From contig CP087211.1 in the NCBI GenBank assembly GCA_020912385.1, forward strand, positions 2,046,001-2,110,000: a DNA stretch of 64,000 nt. Reading direction: 5' to 3'. The position numbers and the translations under genes are program-made. The number at the start of each line of letters is the position of its first letter. Position 1 is the first letter of the stretch. The notes beneath the pieces are model-generated. The model did no database searches. It was not told the origin of the DNA and saw only the letters and a list, made by a program, of their open reading frames with translations. Below are positions 33,140-44,900 of this stretch, piece after piece. This DNA is from Neofusicoccum parvum. Its lineage: Eukaryota > Ascomycota > Dothideomycetes > Botryosphaeriales > Botryosphaeriaceae.

Positions 33140-33144
33140 AATAG

Positions 33145-33302
33145 GAGAAGGCCCTAGAAACTCTCCTAGACCTTATAAACCTTATAGTAGTACTCCTAAT
33201 AGCTATAGTAGCGCCGTAGTAGAAGAAGAGAACTAGGAAGGGGGAGAAAATCTCTTCTATACCACCCCTAATAATCACCTATAACACCTTCCTAAGACTA
33301 AT
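33145..33302 (+). repeat. RIP-degraded LINE ORF1 5' remnant
   Basis: Plus-strand sequence aligns with the start of the LINE ORF1 (copy 1 about 11180-11270) with many C-to-T and G-to-A changes. It is the continuation of the remnant at 11069-11100: joined across the two AATAG/CTATT sites they form one older LINE copy, into which LTR1 and later a fresh LINE inserted. Confidence 0.65.
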
Positions 33303-33932
33303 TATCAGGGCTCAACCTTAGGATAATTACTGAAAGGTTTATTGCGCTACGTACGTTAAGCTAAGACTTAAGGAGAGAAGAAAAGAAAGTAGAAGAAGAG
33401 AATAACTTAAATATAAGAAGTACTTAGTATTATATAACTATTACGAACGCAGTCCGACTGGAAGTAGGAACTGTAGAAGACAAGGGAGCGACCGATAGGC
33501 AAACACGGAGCAAAGAAGAACGCACGTGCCCGAAAGCCACGTGCGCCCCACACTGGATATCTTAATATCTAACCCTCATAAATCCACCCCCCTCAGATCC
33601 ATGAGGGTCAGATCCAGACAGGATATATCTAGATTATCATAGCTTTCCTACAGTATATAAGCACACTTACTTAGCTAGACACTTGACCCTCTATAGTCAA
33701 CTCAAAGTAGCAATCTCACTCATTACTGGTAACGAGTCTTATCACGTGCATTCTCGTCCTCACGTAAATATCCTACTTCTCTCCTCGCTTATCCTTACCC
33801 ACTCTTATCCTCAAGGTAAACCCTTCGGTTACCTAACTCCTACCCGACGACTCTGAAGTCGAGTAGCAGAAGGCACTCCATTATAATAACCTACTAATAA
33901 TCCTCTAAGGCTTCTCTTAAGGCTCTAGTGTT
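33303..33932 (+). repeat. LTR family 4 remnant interrupted by an LTR family 2 copy
   Basis: 33303-33438 and 33891 to about 33932 match the family 4 LTR at 34469-34651 (TATCAGGGCTCAACC...; TCCTCTAAGGCTTCTC). The middle is the LTR2 insertion at 33439-33885. The right end is divergent and I find no target duplication for it. Confidence 0.6.
33439..33885 (+). repeat. solo LTR of family 2 (447 bp)
   Basis: Begins TATTACGAACGC (decayed TGTTACGAACGC) and ends ACTCCATTATA, with a perfect ATAAC duplication on both sides (33434-33438 and 33886-33890). A TATA-like ACAGTATATAAGCAC lies near 33650. It serves as the reference copy of family 2 in this window. Confidence 0.85.
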
Positions 33933-34268
33933 ATGGTTTGTACCCATGATGGTGCCTTGGAGGATCCGCGGCGATCACGTATAGCGCTAGTATTCGCTTA
34001 TATAGAGTCGCTGGGAACGCGTATCCTTTCCTCCCCAGCTTAACCTTCATATAGACGGAATCCAACTCTTCAGCGCTCACCCTAGGGTTGAACCATCACA
34101 AAATAAATAATAAATATACCTTTAATAAACGGCACGCTTATCCGTACCCTTTAAAGACGGTATAACTAGATTAATAGAACTCTTCTATAGTATATAAATT
34201 GTTGAACAATGAGGGTTCACAGCAGCGGTATAGAGACAGTCTATGATAAGTCGTTTAATTCTTCTACC
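33933..34268. other. AT-rich repeat-derived spacer
   Basis: No gene is seen. It contains stretches resembling decayed LTR sequence (for example around 34180-34215, TCTATAGTATATAAATTG) but no clear boundaries. Confidence 0.35.
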
Positions 34269-34872
34269 TGTTAGCCGTACACGGAAGATATACGTGTGCG
34301 TCACGTGCTACACTAAACCCCAATTGGCTCTCGCCAATCTGGTCCTTTTCGGACCTTTAGTTTCCCAACTAGATTGCTTCTCTAGGAAACCAACTCGCTC
34401 TACAGCTGAAATCCACCCAGGTGTAGTAGCCCTTAGGCTGTTTGTTCAACATAAATATACTTACTTAGTATCAGGGCTCAACCTCAGGATGATCACTGAA
34501 AGGTTTATTACGCTATGTACGTTAAGCTAAGACTTAAGGAGAGAAGAAAAGAAAGTAGAAGAAGAGAACAACTTAAATACAAGAAGTACTTAGCATCACA
34601 TGACCTGCTAATGATCCTCTGAGGCTTCTCTCAAGGCTCCAGACTCTAACACTTAGCTAGATACTTAACCCTCTATGGTTAACTTCGCAATCTAACTTAT
34701 ATAATAGAATTTAGACTCTATTGGTAATACGGCCTTCGTACGTAGTACCTAGTTACGTGTATTCGTCTATACTGTTCTCACCCCCTACCTTATACCCACT
34801 CAAGGTAAACCCTACACGGCTTACCACCCTCTTTGGTGTTCGGATCCTTAGAGGCAGAGGCCCGCTGTTACA
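34269..34872 (+). repeat. LTR related to family 1, containing a nested family 4 solo LTR
   Basis: Starts TGTTAGCCGTAC and ends CCCGCTGTTACA. Its 3' 200 bp are close to family 1 (GGCCTTCGTACG, GGATCCTTAGAGGCAGAGGC). Flanks are CTACC (34264-34268) and TTACC (34873-34877), one C/T mismatch apart, which would fit a decayed 5-bp duplication. About 416 bp without the inner insertion. Confidence 0.65.
34469..34651 (+). repeat. solo LTR of family 4 (183 bp)
   Basis: Runs TATCAGGGCTC...GACTCTAACA with a perfect CTTAG duplication on both sides (34464-34468 and 34652-34656). Another copy of the same length lies at 55698-55880 with its own CCTAC duplication. Nested in the LTR at 34269-34872. Confidence 0.88.
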
Positions 34873-34877
34873 TTACC

Positions 34878-35782
34878 TACCTTAAGCACCATGCATTCGC
34901 TCTCCCCTTACACTACTCTCTCATCACAGAAACCCCATGCACAAAAGACCTGCAATTCTCACCTTATTTTTTCGACTTCAATTTTCTAACTTTTCTTTGC
35001 GCTCTCTATAGTCAGAAAGCTTTGCAGCACATAGCACCCAGTGAGGTGCAACAATATGTACGTATCCAATAGCCCTAGAGCAGAGCAAAAGTAATTGAAG
35101 AGCAAGAGGACGAACATGGAGCTACGTTGATGAAGAATTGTAAACACCCCCCTAATTCCTTGTCTGTGATTTGAGCGAAGAAATCGATTCAGGGGTATTT
35201 TTGCAGTCGCTTAGCCGTCCCACATCCATCTTACGCGTGACGGGAGAGGGTGGATAGAGGACGTGGCTTCTTCCTCACGATCACATTCATCGGAGGTTGG
35301 GTCAGAAGGATCCCTTTGCCCCATGGAGCAATCGGAGTTATCCCGCGGGGAGCGGAAGATACGAGCGGACGTCGATCAAACAAGCTGCCGCTAGTGGTGG
35401 GTCGGGCACACAAACTCGCATTTGAAGGATCAGACTAGCCGGGTCAGGCAACCAAACTGCTGTAGCCACAGGGGAGACCCTGGCATCACTGCGCTTCGCC
35501 GCTGCTGCCCCCAGCAGTAGACTACAATCCTTCCGCGCCGGCCCGCAGCAAACCGATCTGGCAATTTGTGCAACACTGCCCGTATCAGGCCGTTTTCACC
35601 CGGAACTTTCTCCTCTTGCCCGCCAAGAGAGATCGTACGACTGTAGGGAGACCATCGTCCAGCATCACGACCCAGACGAATTCATGTATCGAGAGCAGCG
35701 CGGCAATGGTAGCACATACAAAGATTGTGCGCCGTCGCCTCAACTCTGGCTACCCAAGTCACGAATCCCTTAAACAAACACC
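34878..35782. other. intergenic region upstream of cupin copy B
   Basis: About 900 bp without a convincing gene. Short open frames here have no recognisable content. The last few hundred bp must contain the cupin B promoter. Confidence 0.4.
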
Positions 35783-36815
35783 ATGCCGCTCTTCCGTCCA
35801 TTTGTGCCCTACCACAACTCGGCTGGTCAGACGAAGACCGTCAAGTATGTGCGCTGACAACGCCGCCTTTGCGCCAGCCGCTTACGCCCCCCTACAGGTT
35901 CGGCGGGATTCTGACAACCGAGTTCCTGGAGCCGCCGCCGGGCCGGTGCTTCTTATTCCGGCAGACGTACAAGCACAACGTCGAAGGGCCGATCCCGGAG
36001 AACCTGCGGCGGCTGATCGACTCACCGATGCGGCCCAAGGGCCCGCCGCCGCACTTCCACCAGTTCCAGACCGAGTACTTCAAGGTCGAGACGGGCGTCA
36101 TGGGCATCGTGTGCAACGGCGAGCACCGCAAGGTCTACCCGGAGGACGGCGAGATCTCGGTCAAGGCCGGCAGCGTGCACAACTTCCACATCCACCCGGA
36201 TTCGCCCGGCGAGATGATCATCTACCTCAGCGCCTCCGACAGCGGCCTCGACTACCAGCTCGACCGCGTCTTCTTCGAGAACTGGTACGGCTACTGGCAC
36301 GACGCCCTCCTGCACGAGGGCAAGTTGAACTTCATCCAGTATCTCGCGGTAAAGCTGCCTGCTGAATCCTTTTTTCCCGGCTGTGCGCTGATGCAGCCGT
36401 GCAGATCATGGATGGCGGCGACGCCTACTCGGTGCCGCCGAAGTGGGTGCCCTTCCGGCGCTTCATCGGGTACTGGGGCAGTGTGGCCCTTGGTCGTTGG
36501 CTCGGAGGGTTGCTTGGGTACAAGCCGTTCTTCAAGGAGTACACGACCGACTGGGACTACGCGGTGGCTAAGATGAAGGGCTCGTGGTTCCAGCGCCACT
36601 TGGTCGAGGAGTCGTACAGGAAGGCCAAGTCCTGGGAGGAGCAGGTCGCGCTCGACCAGGGGAAGCCATTCAATGCCGAGTTCGAGCAGTGGACCGTCGA
36701 CCTGAGCGAGCAGGCAAACGGTGTGAGCACCACGATCAACGGTGGACTCGTCAATGGTAACGGCCAGGCTAATGGGCTGAAGGCCCGCGTTCCCAAGCCC
36801 CAGGCTACGGATTAG
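35783..36815 (+). CDS. cupin-domain protein, copy B (PatJ-like), intact
   Basis: Three exons: 35783-35844, 35898-36348 and 36405-36815, with GT-AG introns of 53 and 56 bp, giving 307 residues. The first cupin motif is [17 protein letters not shown] (H-x-H-x4-E) and the second is around [11 protein letters not shown], so a metal-binding RmlC-like fold is likely. Downstream are [18 protein letters not shown] and, in exon 3, [17 protein letters not shown]. From memory it resembles PatJ, the dioxygenase-like cupin of patulin clusters; its reaction is not settled by sequence. The low-complexity tail ([17 protein letters not shown]) is probably disordered. It is the intact paralogue of the broken gene at 17.9-21.1 kb, with the same 62-nt first exon and the same final intron position. 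Confidence 0.85.
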
Positions 36816-36989
36816 CTTAAATCAGTCTTCCGGTCGACTAGAATCTACAAGTTGTCTTATCGAAACCAAGAAACTGCAGTGCACCAGTTCGATGATGCCA
36901 ATACCCACATCAGCCGTGGCGCTTTGTGTGACTTTGACAGATGTTAAGTCGCCGGCATGATCCAGTCTGCCGTGGCGTCTGCGGGCTTA

Positions 36990-37303
36990 ACCCCAGGCCT
37001 CCCACCAAGTAGGTTAAACAAGCTTAGGTAAATCTAAACACCAAAATGTAGTTAATTTAGTCGCAGCTTAACCTGGTTATATTTCTTAGCATCTTAAATT
37101 AGTTGAAACCAGTTCTATCTAATACCTCTACTTCTCGCATCTTTTAACTAGATATAAGTAATCTGCTCCTCGTCTACGAACTAGAAATACATTTCAGCTG
37201 ATTTACTTAGTAGAAGCTAAGATTAAGTAGGTAGAAACAAAATACAACTCAAACTACAAGACTGTCTCACTAGTAGTTTGTCTTACTTGGTGGGACTCCT
37301 AGG
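36990..37303. mobile_element. MITE-like inverted-repeat element
   Basis: AT-rich ~310-bp segment with imperfect terminal inverted repeats. The left end reads CCAGGCCTCCCACCAAGTA (near 36993-37011) and the right end is the reverse complement of AGGAGTCCCACCAAGTAAG (near 37284-37302). TTA/TTAA-like bases sit outside each end. It contains no coding capacity. It lies between cupin B and the P450 and may affect their promoter spacing. Confidence 0.55.
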
Positions 37304-37555
37304 CTTACCTTAAGGGGCAGTCGGAGTGATGGAGCGAATCCTTCGGAGAAGAAGTTCACAGTTTCGGAAGGATTTGGCGTTCCTTATGACATCCGATCTA
37401 TCCTATTCTAGCCCGGAGATGTTACCGCAAAGAGTGGAATCTAGAAGAGTGATTAGTCGGCATGGCGCTCTGGCCATATAACATCGACGCTGATGATTGT
37501 CAGATGCCACCAAGCTGAGTTGATGCATACGTTCCTGTCCCAAACTCCTGCCAGC

Positions 37556-39382
37556 ATGCTCACTCCGGCGTCCATATCGATATGGGTAGCAGTGCTAGCC
37601 GGGGTGCTGCTCTGCACCCACAAGTTGTTGAGACTGGGTCAACGAGACCCGAATATGCCACCGGGTACGCTGCCGTATCGAGGTGCAGAGCAATTGAGAG
37701 ATGCTGAACGGCGACAGGCCCCCCAACAAAACCCATAGTCGGCAACGAGCATCAGATCCCGAAGTTTAACGCACACTTCACGTGAGTTTCGGTATCGAGT
37801 ACTCCGGCCGCACCCTAACAGCTGCAGTTTTACAGAGTGGGCGAAGCAGTATGGCGGCATCTTCACGCTCAAGCGCTTCACCAACACTACGATTGTCATC
37901 TCCGACCCGTACATGATCAAGGAGCTCCTTGACAGGAGGAGCAGTGTGTACAGCCACCGCCCAGCCTCCCACGTCGGGCAGCTCATCACCCGGGGCGACC
38001 ACCTGCTGCTCATGCAGTATGGAGACGAGTGGAGGAGCTTCCGAAAGCTCATCCACCAGTACTTCATGGAGCCCATGTGCGAGAAGCAGCACATCCGCCT
38101 GCAGAACGCCGAGGCCACGCAGCTGGTGTACGACTTCATGGTGACGCCGCAAAACCACATGGAGCACCCCAAGCGCTACAGCAACAGCATCACCAACTCG
38201 CTCGGTACGTTTGCCAGCCCCCGCGCAACCCCCTTCCCCCCAACTGACGGCCCCGCAGTGTTCGGAATCCGGACAAAGGTGATCCGCAGCGAGTACATGA
38301 CGCGGCTCTACGCGCTGATGGAGCAATGGAGCGAGATCCTCGAAGTCGGCGCGACGCCGCCCATCGACTCGTTCCCGCTGCTCCAGCTGGTGCCGGAGCG
38401 GCTGTTCGGGCGGTGGAAGTCGCGGGCGGTCCACGTGGGCGAGCTCATGACGGGGCTCTACACCGAGGCGCTGGACCAGGTGCGGCGGCGGCGCGAGCGC
38501 GGCCTGAACCGCGGCTCGTTCATGGACCGCGTGCTGGACCAGAACGAGAAGACGGGCCTGGGGCCGAGCCAGCTGCGCTTCCTCGGCGGCGTGCTCATGG
38601 AGGGTGGCTCCGACACGTCGTCGTCCCTCATCCTCGCCATGGTGCAGGCCATGATCGAGTTCCCCGAGGTCCAGAAGAGGTGCGCGGCGGAGGACGCCCG
38701 TGCTGGTGATCTGACGTGCCACCGCTGACTCCTGACAGGGCGCAGGCCGAGATCGACGCCGTCGTGGGCGAGGACCGGTCGCCCACCTGGGCCGATTTCC
38801 CCCGGCTGCCGTACATCAACATGATGATCAAAGAAGGCCACCGCTGGCGGCCCGTCACGCCGCTGGGCGTGCCGCACGCCGCGGCCGAGGGTAAGACTCC
38901 CACGACGCTCCTTCTAACTCCCACCATCCGCTGACGCCGGCACAGACGGCTGGATTGGCGGCTACTTCATCCCCAAGGGCTCGACGGTCGTGCTCAACGT
39001 GTGGGCGATGCACCACGACGAGCGGCGGTGGGAGCGGCCCGAAGCCTTCGTCCCCGAGCGCTTCGCCACGCACCCCAAGCTGGCGTCGCAGTACACGGGC
39101 GACGGGCCTGCGCGCGACCACTTCGGCTATGGCGCCGGCCGCCGCGTCTGCCCCGGCATCCACCTGGCCGAACGCAACTTGTTCGTCGCCATGGCCAAGC
39201 TGCTGTGGGCCTTTGACTTCCGCAAGCCGCCGGGCGTCGACGCAAAGGTCGAGTCCAGCATCGGCTTCTTGCAGTGCGTGCGCGACTACGGGTGCGACAT
39301 CTCCATCAGGTCGGAGAAGCGGGCGGAGACGATCAGGACGGAGTTCCGGGAGGCGGGCGAGGTTTTTGCCAATTATGACTAG
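37556..39382 (+). CDS. cytochrome P450 (CYP619-like)
   Basis: Six exons: 37556-37664, 37718-37781, 37828-38204, 38259-38679, 38739-38890 and 38946-39382. They join in frame to 519 residues. An N-terminal membrane anchor (ISIWVAVLAGVLLC) is followed by a Pro-rich hinge (PNMPPG). The I-helix reads EGGSDTSSS, the ExxR is KEGHRW, the PERF-type motif FVPERF, and the heme loop FGYGAGRRVCPGIHLAE carries the axial Cys. It would be an ER-bound mono-oxygenase. Next to a 6-MSA synthase and a 6-MSA-decarboxylase relic, the likely substrate class is m-cresol or m-hydroxybenzyl alcohol, as for the CYP619 enzymes of patulin clusters; the assignment is inference. All splice sites are canonical and no lesion is visible. 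Confidence 0.88.
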
Positions 39383-40663
39383 GCGTTTGGAACTACGAGC
39401 AATCTTTTCCCACTCTGTGTCGTGACTTGCGTGCATGGGTTAGTGTTAGTAGTACAGCGGCGGAGATGCCAGGTCAGTGGCGAAATAGGATCTCACTGAA
39501 AATTGCATTGCTACCGATGCTCAACAGAACTTGCATCCTTAGACTACAAAGAAGCCACGGCTTTGGAGCCTCTAAAAAATGCCGCCAGACGAGGAAATAG
39601 GCGCAACGCTGCCCCAGCGTTGACTGACTGCACGAAAGCCCCGTCCCTGTTCTCATACTCATCCAGCAGCCTGTTCATCGTCCTGATAGCCGGTGTCGGC
39701 GCATACGGGTAGTCGCTTCCAAACAGCACGTGTCCTGGCTCCGGCGAAGCCCTTTGACAGATCCAACGTCAGCGCGCTCGCCGACAGCGCCGTGTCGAAG
39801 TAGAAGCTCCGGGCGTCTTCGATCAAGCCGTCCGTTACAGCCGTGTCGGAGAGATCTCCCGCCGCCGACGGGACGTAGGGCAGCATCGCGGCAGGCCGCA
39901 GCGCCAGGTACGGCAGCGTGCCGCCTGCGTGCGACAGGATGATCTTGACGTTGCGGTGGTTGCGCACGGTACCCGATGTGATGAGATCGACGGCGGCGCG
40001 GGTCGTTTCGTGGGGTAAGTCGATCATCGGCTGCGGGAGGGCCGGGTTCACCATCGACGTGTCGACCGGGTGGGTTGGGTGCATAAATACCACGGCGCCC
40101 CGCGCGTCGAGCAGATCCCAGGTCGCGCCGAAGTCTGGGTGCCCGAAATAGTGGTTGTCGTCGCCGTATCTCGTGTATAGGATGACGTCGTCGGCATGCA
40201 GCGAGTCTAGAGCGTGCACTATCTCTTCGTGCGCGGAGCTGGGGTCTAGTAGCGACGGGACGGTGGCGAAAAACCCGTAGCGCGAGGGATGGGTGGAGCG
40301 TATGCCGGCAGCATACTTGTTTGCCTGCCGGCAGAAGCGGGCCTGTTTTGCGAGCGGCAGGATGCCTGCACCCGGCGCTGTGATGGACAGCAATGTGAAC
40401 GCGATGTTTTCCTCGTCGTTGATTTGTTCGTCTTTTTCTAGTCGGGGATCATCCACCCCGATGGATCGCCGCCGCCTTCCTGCAATGCTGCGTGTATTAT
40501 CGGTACTGTCAACCACATTTGCCCGCAATCACGTGTTTTACCTCCTTGTTCTACACGCGTTTTACTACTTGCCTTGTTACTACACCATACACCTGCTCAC
40601 CTCGACTTCCTTTCCTTCTACCCAGGTTCTGTGTAGGCCTCGAACCCATTGCTTAGACCAAGA

Positions 40664-41941
40664 ATGTCGGCGGACGAAGACGATGGGGGCGGTTACACTA
40701 CCGTCAGCGCGTCGCGTCGCGCTACGCGTCGAGGGACCCAACAAACCGACTATCGCGCCCTCCACACCGGCAAACCAACAAGACAGCGCAGGGCTCGCGC
40801 GACCTCCGCATCCGACCTGCCTAGCGACTCGACTCTGGACGACGTGATTGGCCTGCTCAATGTTATCGTCACGCAGAACGACCGGCTTACCGAGCGCAAC
40901 GAAGAGCTCGCGGAGCAGGTGGCCAGGAACGAAGACGAGATCAGGCGCCTACGTAGCGTGCTCGAGACGTCTGAGGAAACGCAGGCCAAGATGGAAGAGC
41001 GTATGGGGAAGATGGAGAAGCAGATTGCCGCGCTGGTGGAGTCGACGCGCAGGAATCTGAGCTCACAGTCCCAGATCAACGCCACGTATGCAAACGTGCT
41101 CCGAGGAGGACCGCCGACACCTGCGAACAGCAGTCCATCGTCCACCGCCGCTGTCCCAGTACGCGCGAACCATGCGACCGCATCTACGACTCGAACGATG
41201 CCGCCCGCGATCGAGCTCGATCTCACGAATGCCAACGTCGATAATATAAGCCCCGGGGATATCCGCGCGCGTCTGCAGACGGCGCTGGAGAGTCAGGAGG
41301 CCACAAAGGAGGTCAAGTGCTGTGGGATCACGAAGAACCCGAGCGATGCGGCCAAGGTGCGCGCTTTCTTCCGGACGGAAGAGGACGAAGAGCTCGTCAG
41401 GTCGAACCTCGGATGGCTGGAGACGGCCTTCTGGGGAGCGAGGATTCGGGGTCGGCAGTAGCACCCGGTCAAAGTAGACAACGTCAACAAGCGGGCAGTT
41501 CTGAACGATGACCGCACCATAGTGCGCGCCGATGCTGGCCAGATAATCGGCGCTGAGAACGACGTCGAAGTAGCACAAGTCCGCTGGCTGAGCAAGCCAA
41601 GCGGCCGCCTCTATGGGTCGGCGGTGGTCTATCTTGCCAAGAAGAGCGAGGCGGACGCACTCCTCGCCAGGAGGGTGATCGATGTAGGCGGAGAGGCGGC
41701 GTATACTAACGTGTTCGAGCACCGTCCGCGGCCGAGACGCTGCTTCAAGTGCTAGAGCTACGACCACTTACAGTTCCGCTGCCGAGGGGAAGAAAGATGC
41801 GCAAAGTGCGCGGGCATTGGCCACCGAGAAGACGGCTGCTCGTCGACAATAGTAAAGTGCGCTACTTGCAGCGGCCCGTATAGATCAGACGATAGAGGCT
41901 GCCCGGAGTACGGCAAGCTCTTACGCGAAATACTCCGCTAG
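40664..41941 (+). pseudogene. LINE ORF1 relic (coiled coil and zinc knuckles)
   Basis: Starts MSADEDDGGGYT. A coiled coil lies around residues 75-150 (RNEDEIRRLRSVLETSEE, KMEERMGKMEKQIAAL). Cys-His knuckles follow near 41745-41905 (CFKC, CRGEERCAKCAGIGHREDGC). TAG stops interrupt it at 41459-41461 and within the first knuckle (near 41752). The role would be RNA binding in the LINE ribonucleoprotein. Confidence 0.8.
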
Positions 41942-41945
41942 CGGA

Positions 41946-44900
41946 ATGAGTAGGCCGCTAAAAGTAATTCACGCGAACCTGGGAAAGAGCGGAACAGCGC
42001 AGTATAGCCTACTAAACAACGAAGACCTCAGAGATTTTAGCGTTATTTTTATCTCGGAGCCGAGCTGCTTTCGCGAGCTAGACGGCGAGACCGTAGCAGC
42101 ACCTATCACTCATTCATATTGGAAACAACTACTGCCGTCGACACCGCGGCACGGTCGTTATCCCGTTCGTTCAATGTTATGGATCCGTAAAGATACGTAA
42201 GCCAGGCAGATCGTAGTGCTCTCTACCGACATCGCAGCTGCAGTCGTTACGCTATAGGACCGGATCGTGTTCGTAGCAGCCGTGTACGTCGCCAGCAAGG
42301 AAAGCGTGGACGACCCGGAACTCACCAGTACGCTCGAGTACCTGCGAGCGGCGATTATATAAGTAGGAAGCCAGGCCAACGGAGCGCTAGAGCTCCTCAT
42401 CTACGGTGACTTTAACAGACACGACCAGCTATAGGAAGACGATCAGGTATACAGCTCGCCGCGTAACGGGGAAGGCGCGCCGATAATCGACTTTATAGAG
42501 GACTTCCACCTACAAAGCCTATTACCTCGAGGCACGGTTACGTACGAGTCGGCCGGACATAGCTCTATAATCGATCTTGTCCTAGCATCGGCCCGACTAA
42601 CGGAAGAGATGAGCGATTACGGGCCGGCCAGCATAGTATATAGGCATGATCATTTGGCTATCGAGGCCTATTTTGAGACTGACGTGCCTCGCCAGGAACT
42701 AGAAGCGCAGTATACGTTCCGTAGCGCCAACTGGGAGGCCGTTAGAAACGGGATGAGAAAGAAGCTTATCGAGGAGCCACCTCTAGATGCCTAAGATATT
42801 AAAGGCTTAACCAACTACCTCTCTGAAACAGTCTCGGCAGCCATCTAGCGCTGTATCCCCAAAGCGAGGCCGTCACCATACGTGAAGAAGTGGTGGACGG
42901 CGGACCTCAGTCAGCTACGGAGGTCGTTTACCTACTTTAGAAACCAAGCGAGAGGACGGCGAAGGTGGAGAGAGCCGGATACCTGGCTTAAAGCATAGGT
43001 AAGAGAAGCGGCGAAGAGACTCTACGATATAATAAGGCGCCAGAGGCGGAGGTATTAGAAAGTCTTTCTAGCGGAGCCGACCAACATCTAGAAAGCGGCC
43101 AAGTACCTTAATGGACCGGGAAGTAGCGGCTTCGCTCATATTACACGTCTTCAGTACCAGGATGGCTACGTAGAGTCTAGCGAGGAGATCTCGGAGACGC
43201 TGATTAGGAACTTCTTCCCGAAGCTCCCTGAAGTACGGGGGGACGCACAGGCCGAGGCGGTCTAGGACGTTGGTGAGCAGCTCGAACACGCACTAATAAT
43301 AATAGAAGAAGTAAAGGAGGCCGTCTTCTAGGCTAGTCCATTCAAAGCACCGGGAGTAGACGGAATTCCGGCAGTCGTATAGCGCGAGCTTTGGCCGGTA
43401 ATTGGCAAGTATATCTTCCAGCTATTTAACGAATCGCTACTATAAGGCCGCCTGCCTAGCCGTTGGAGCATCGCGAGGATCATTCCGCTGCGTAAGGTAG
43501 GAAAGCCAGTAGAGGTACTGTAAGGATATAGGCTAATCTCGCTATTAGCGACGCTAGGAAAAGCGCTAGAGTTAGTAGTAGCAGAGAGGATCTCTGCTCT
43601 AGTAGAGGAGTACTTCCTCCTATCTAAGAACCACTTTAGTGGTAGAAAGCAACGGTCTATAGTGTAGGCGCTAACGGTCCTACAGTAGCGTATCTACGAC
43701 GTATAGTGGGAAGGTAAGGTTCTCTCGCTCCTATCGTTCGACGTTAAGGGTGCCTATAACAGCGTCTCCTACGACGTGCTCCTCCAGCGACTCAGACAAA
43801 GAAGGATCCCGGAAGTACTAGTCAAGTAGGTGGAAGCATTCTGCTCTAATAGGAGCGCCTCGGTGGTGGTAAACGGCAAGACGTCCGGGGTTATAGACCT
43901 ACCGTAGGCAGGGCTTCCGTAGGGGTCGTCTCTCTTACCGATACTATTCCTTTTCTTCAACGCCGACTTGGTGCAGTCCGTAACCAATAGGAGTAAAGGA
44001 GCTATCGCGTTTATTGATGACTATAGCGCCTAGGCGACGGGATCGTCTATAAGCGAGAACGTAGTAAAGCTCTAAAGAACAGTAGTAGCTCGAGCTAAAG
44101 AGTGGGAAGCGATAAGCGGTACAACGTTTAAAGTAGAGAAGACAATACTCATCCACTTTATACGGAACGAGTAGAGACGGTCTGACCAGCCAATAGTAGT
44201 TAAGGGAAGAGAGGTACACCTAAAGACAGAAGTAAAGATTCTAGGTATTGTCTTCGACCAGGAACTCCGGTTCAAGGCCCACGCCGGGAGGATCGTAAAG
44301 AGGGGTGTTCAGGTAGCCCTAGCGCTAAAGCGACTATAGGGCCTCCGGCCGAGTAGCGTGCGCCAGCTTTTCTCCGCCATAGTAGCCCTGGCGGTGGATT
44401 ATACGGCTCTAGTATGGGCGCCGGCCATGACTGCACCACTACTAAAATCGCTCGAGACAGTGTAGAGAATCGCGGGTAGAGCAATCACCGGAGTATTTAG
44501 GACGGTGGCGCTGCCTATTCTCGAAGCTAAGATAGCGATTCTACCTATTAAGATCCGCCTCGACCAATAACTACTTCGTTTTTAGGTTAGCTGCCATACG
44601 CTACCGTAGAAACACCCGTTCTGGAAGCTGAAGCGTGCGATTGACCCGACCAATAAGAGGTTCGTGTCCCCGCTACAGCGGATAATACTGATGGCCAGAG
44701 ATATTAACGTTGAGCGCCTCGAGACCATCCACCCATTTATAAGAATACCGTGGGCCGATAGGCCGATCGTTTAGATTCAGTCTCTAGAAGCGGTAAAGCT
44801 CTAAGCTAGCTCTCCTCTAGAATTAGAGGTCGCCATCTTTACAGGTAGCGCGTAAAGAAACGGTAAGCTTGGTACCGGCGTCTTTTACGTGGATAGTAGG

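Noticed and set aside
6567..40528. A complete patulin cluster
   Set aside because: Only PKS, cupin, P450, decarboxylase-like and ABC-like members are seen. The GMC oxidoreductase, isoepoxydon dehydrogenase, esterase and other patulin genes are absent, and three of the six members found are broken.
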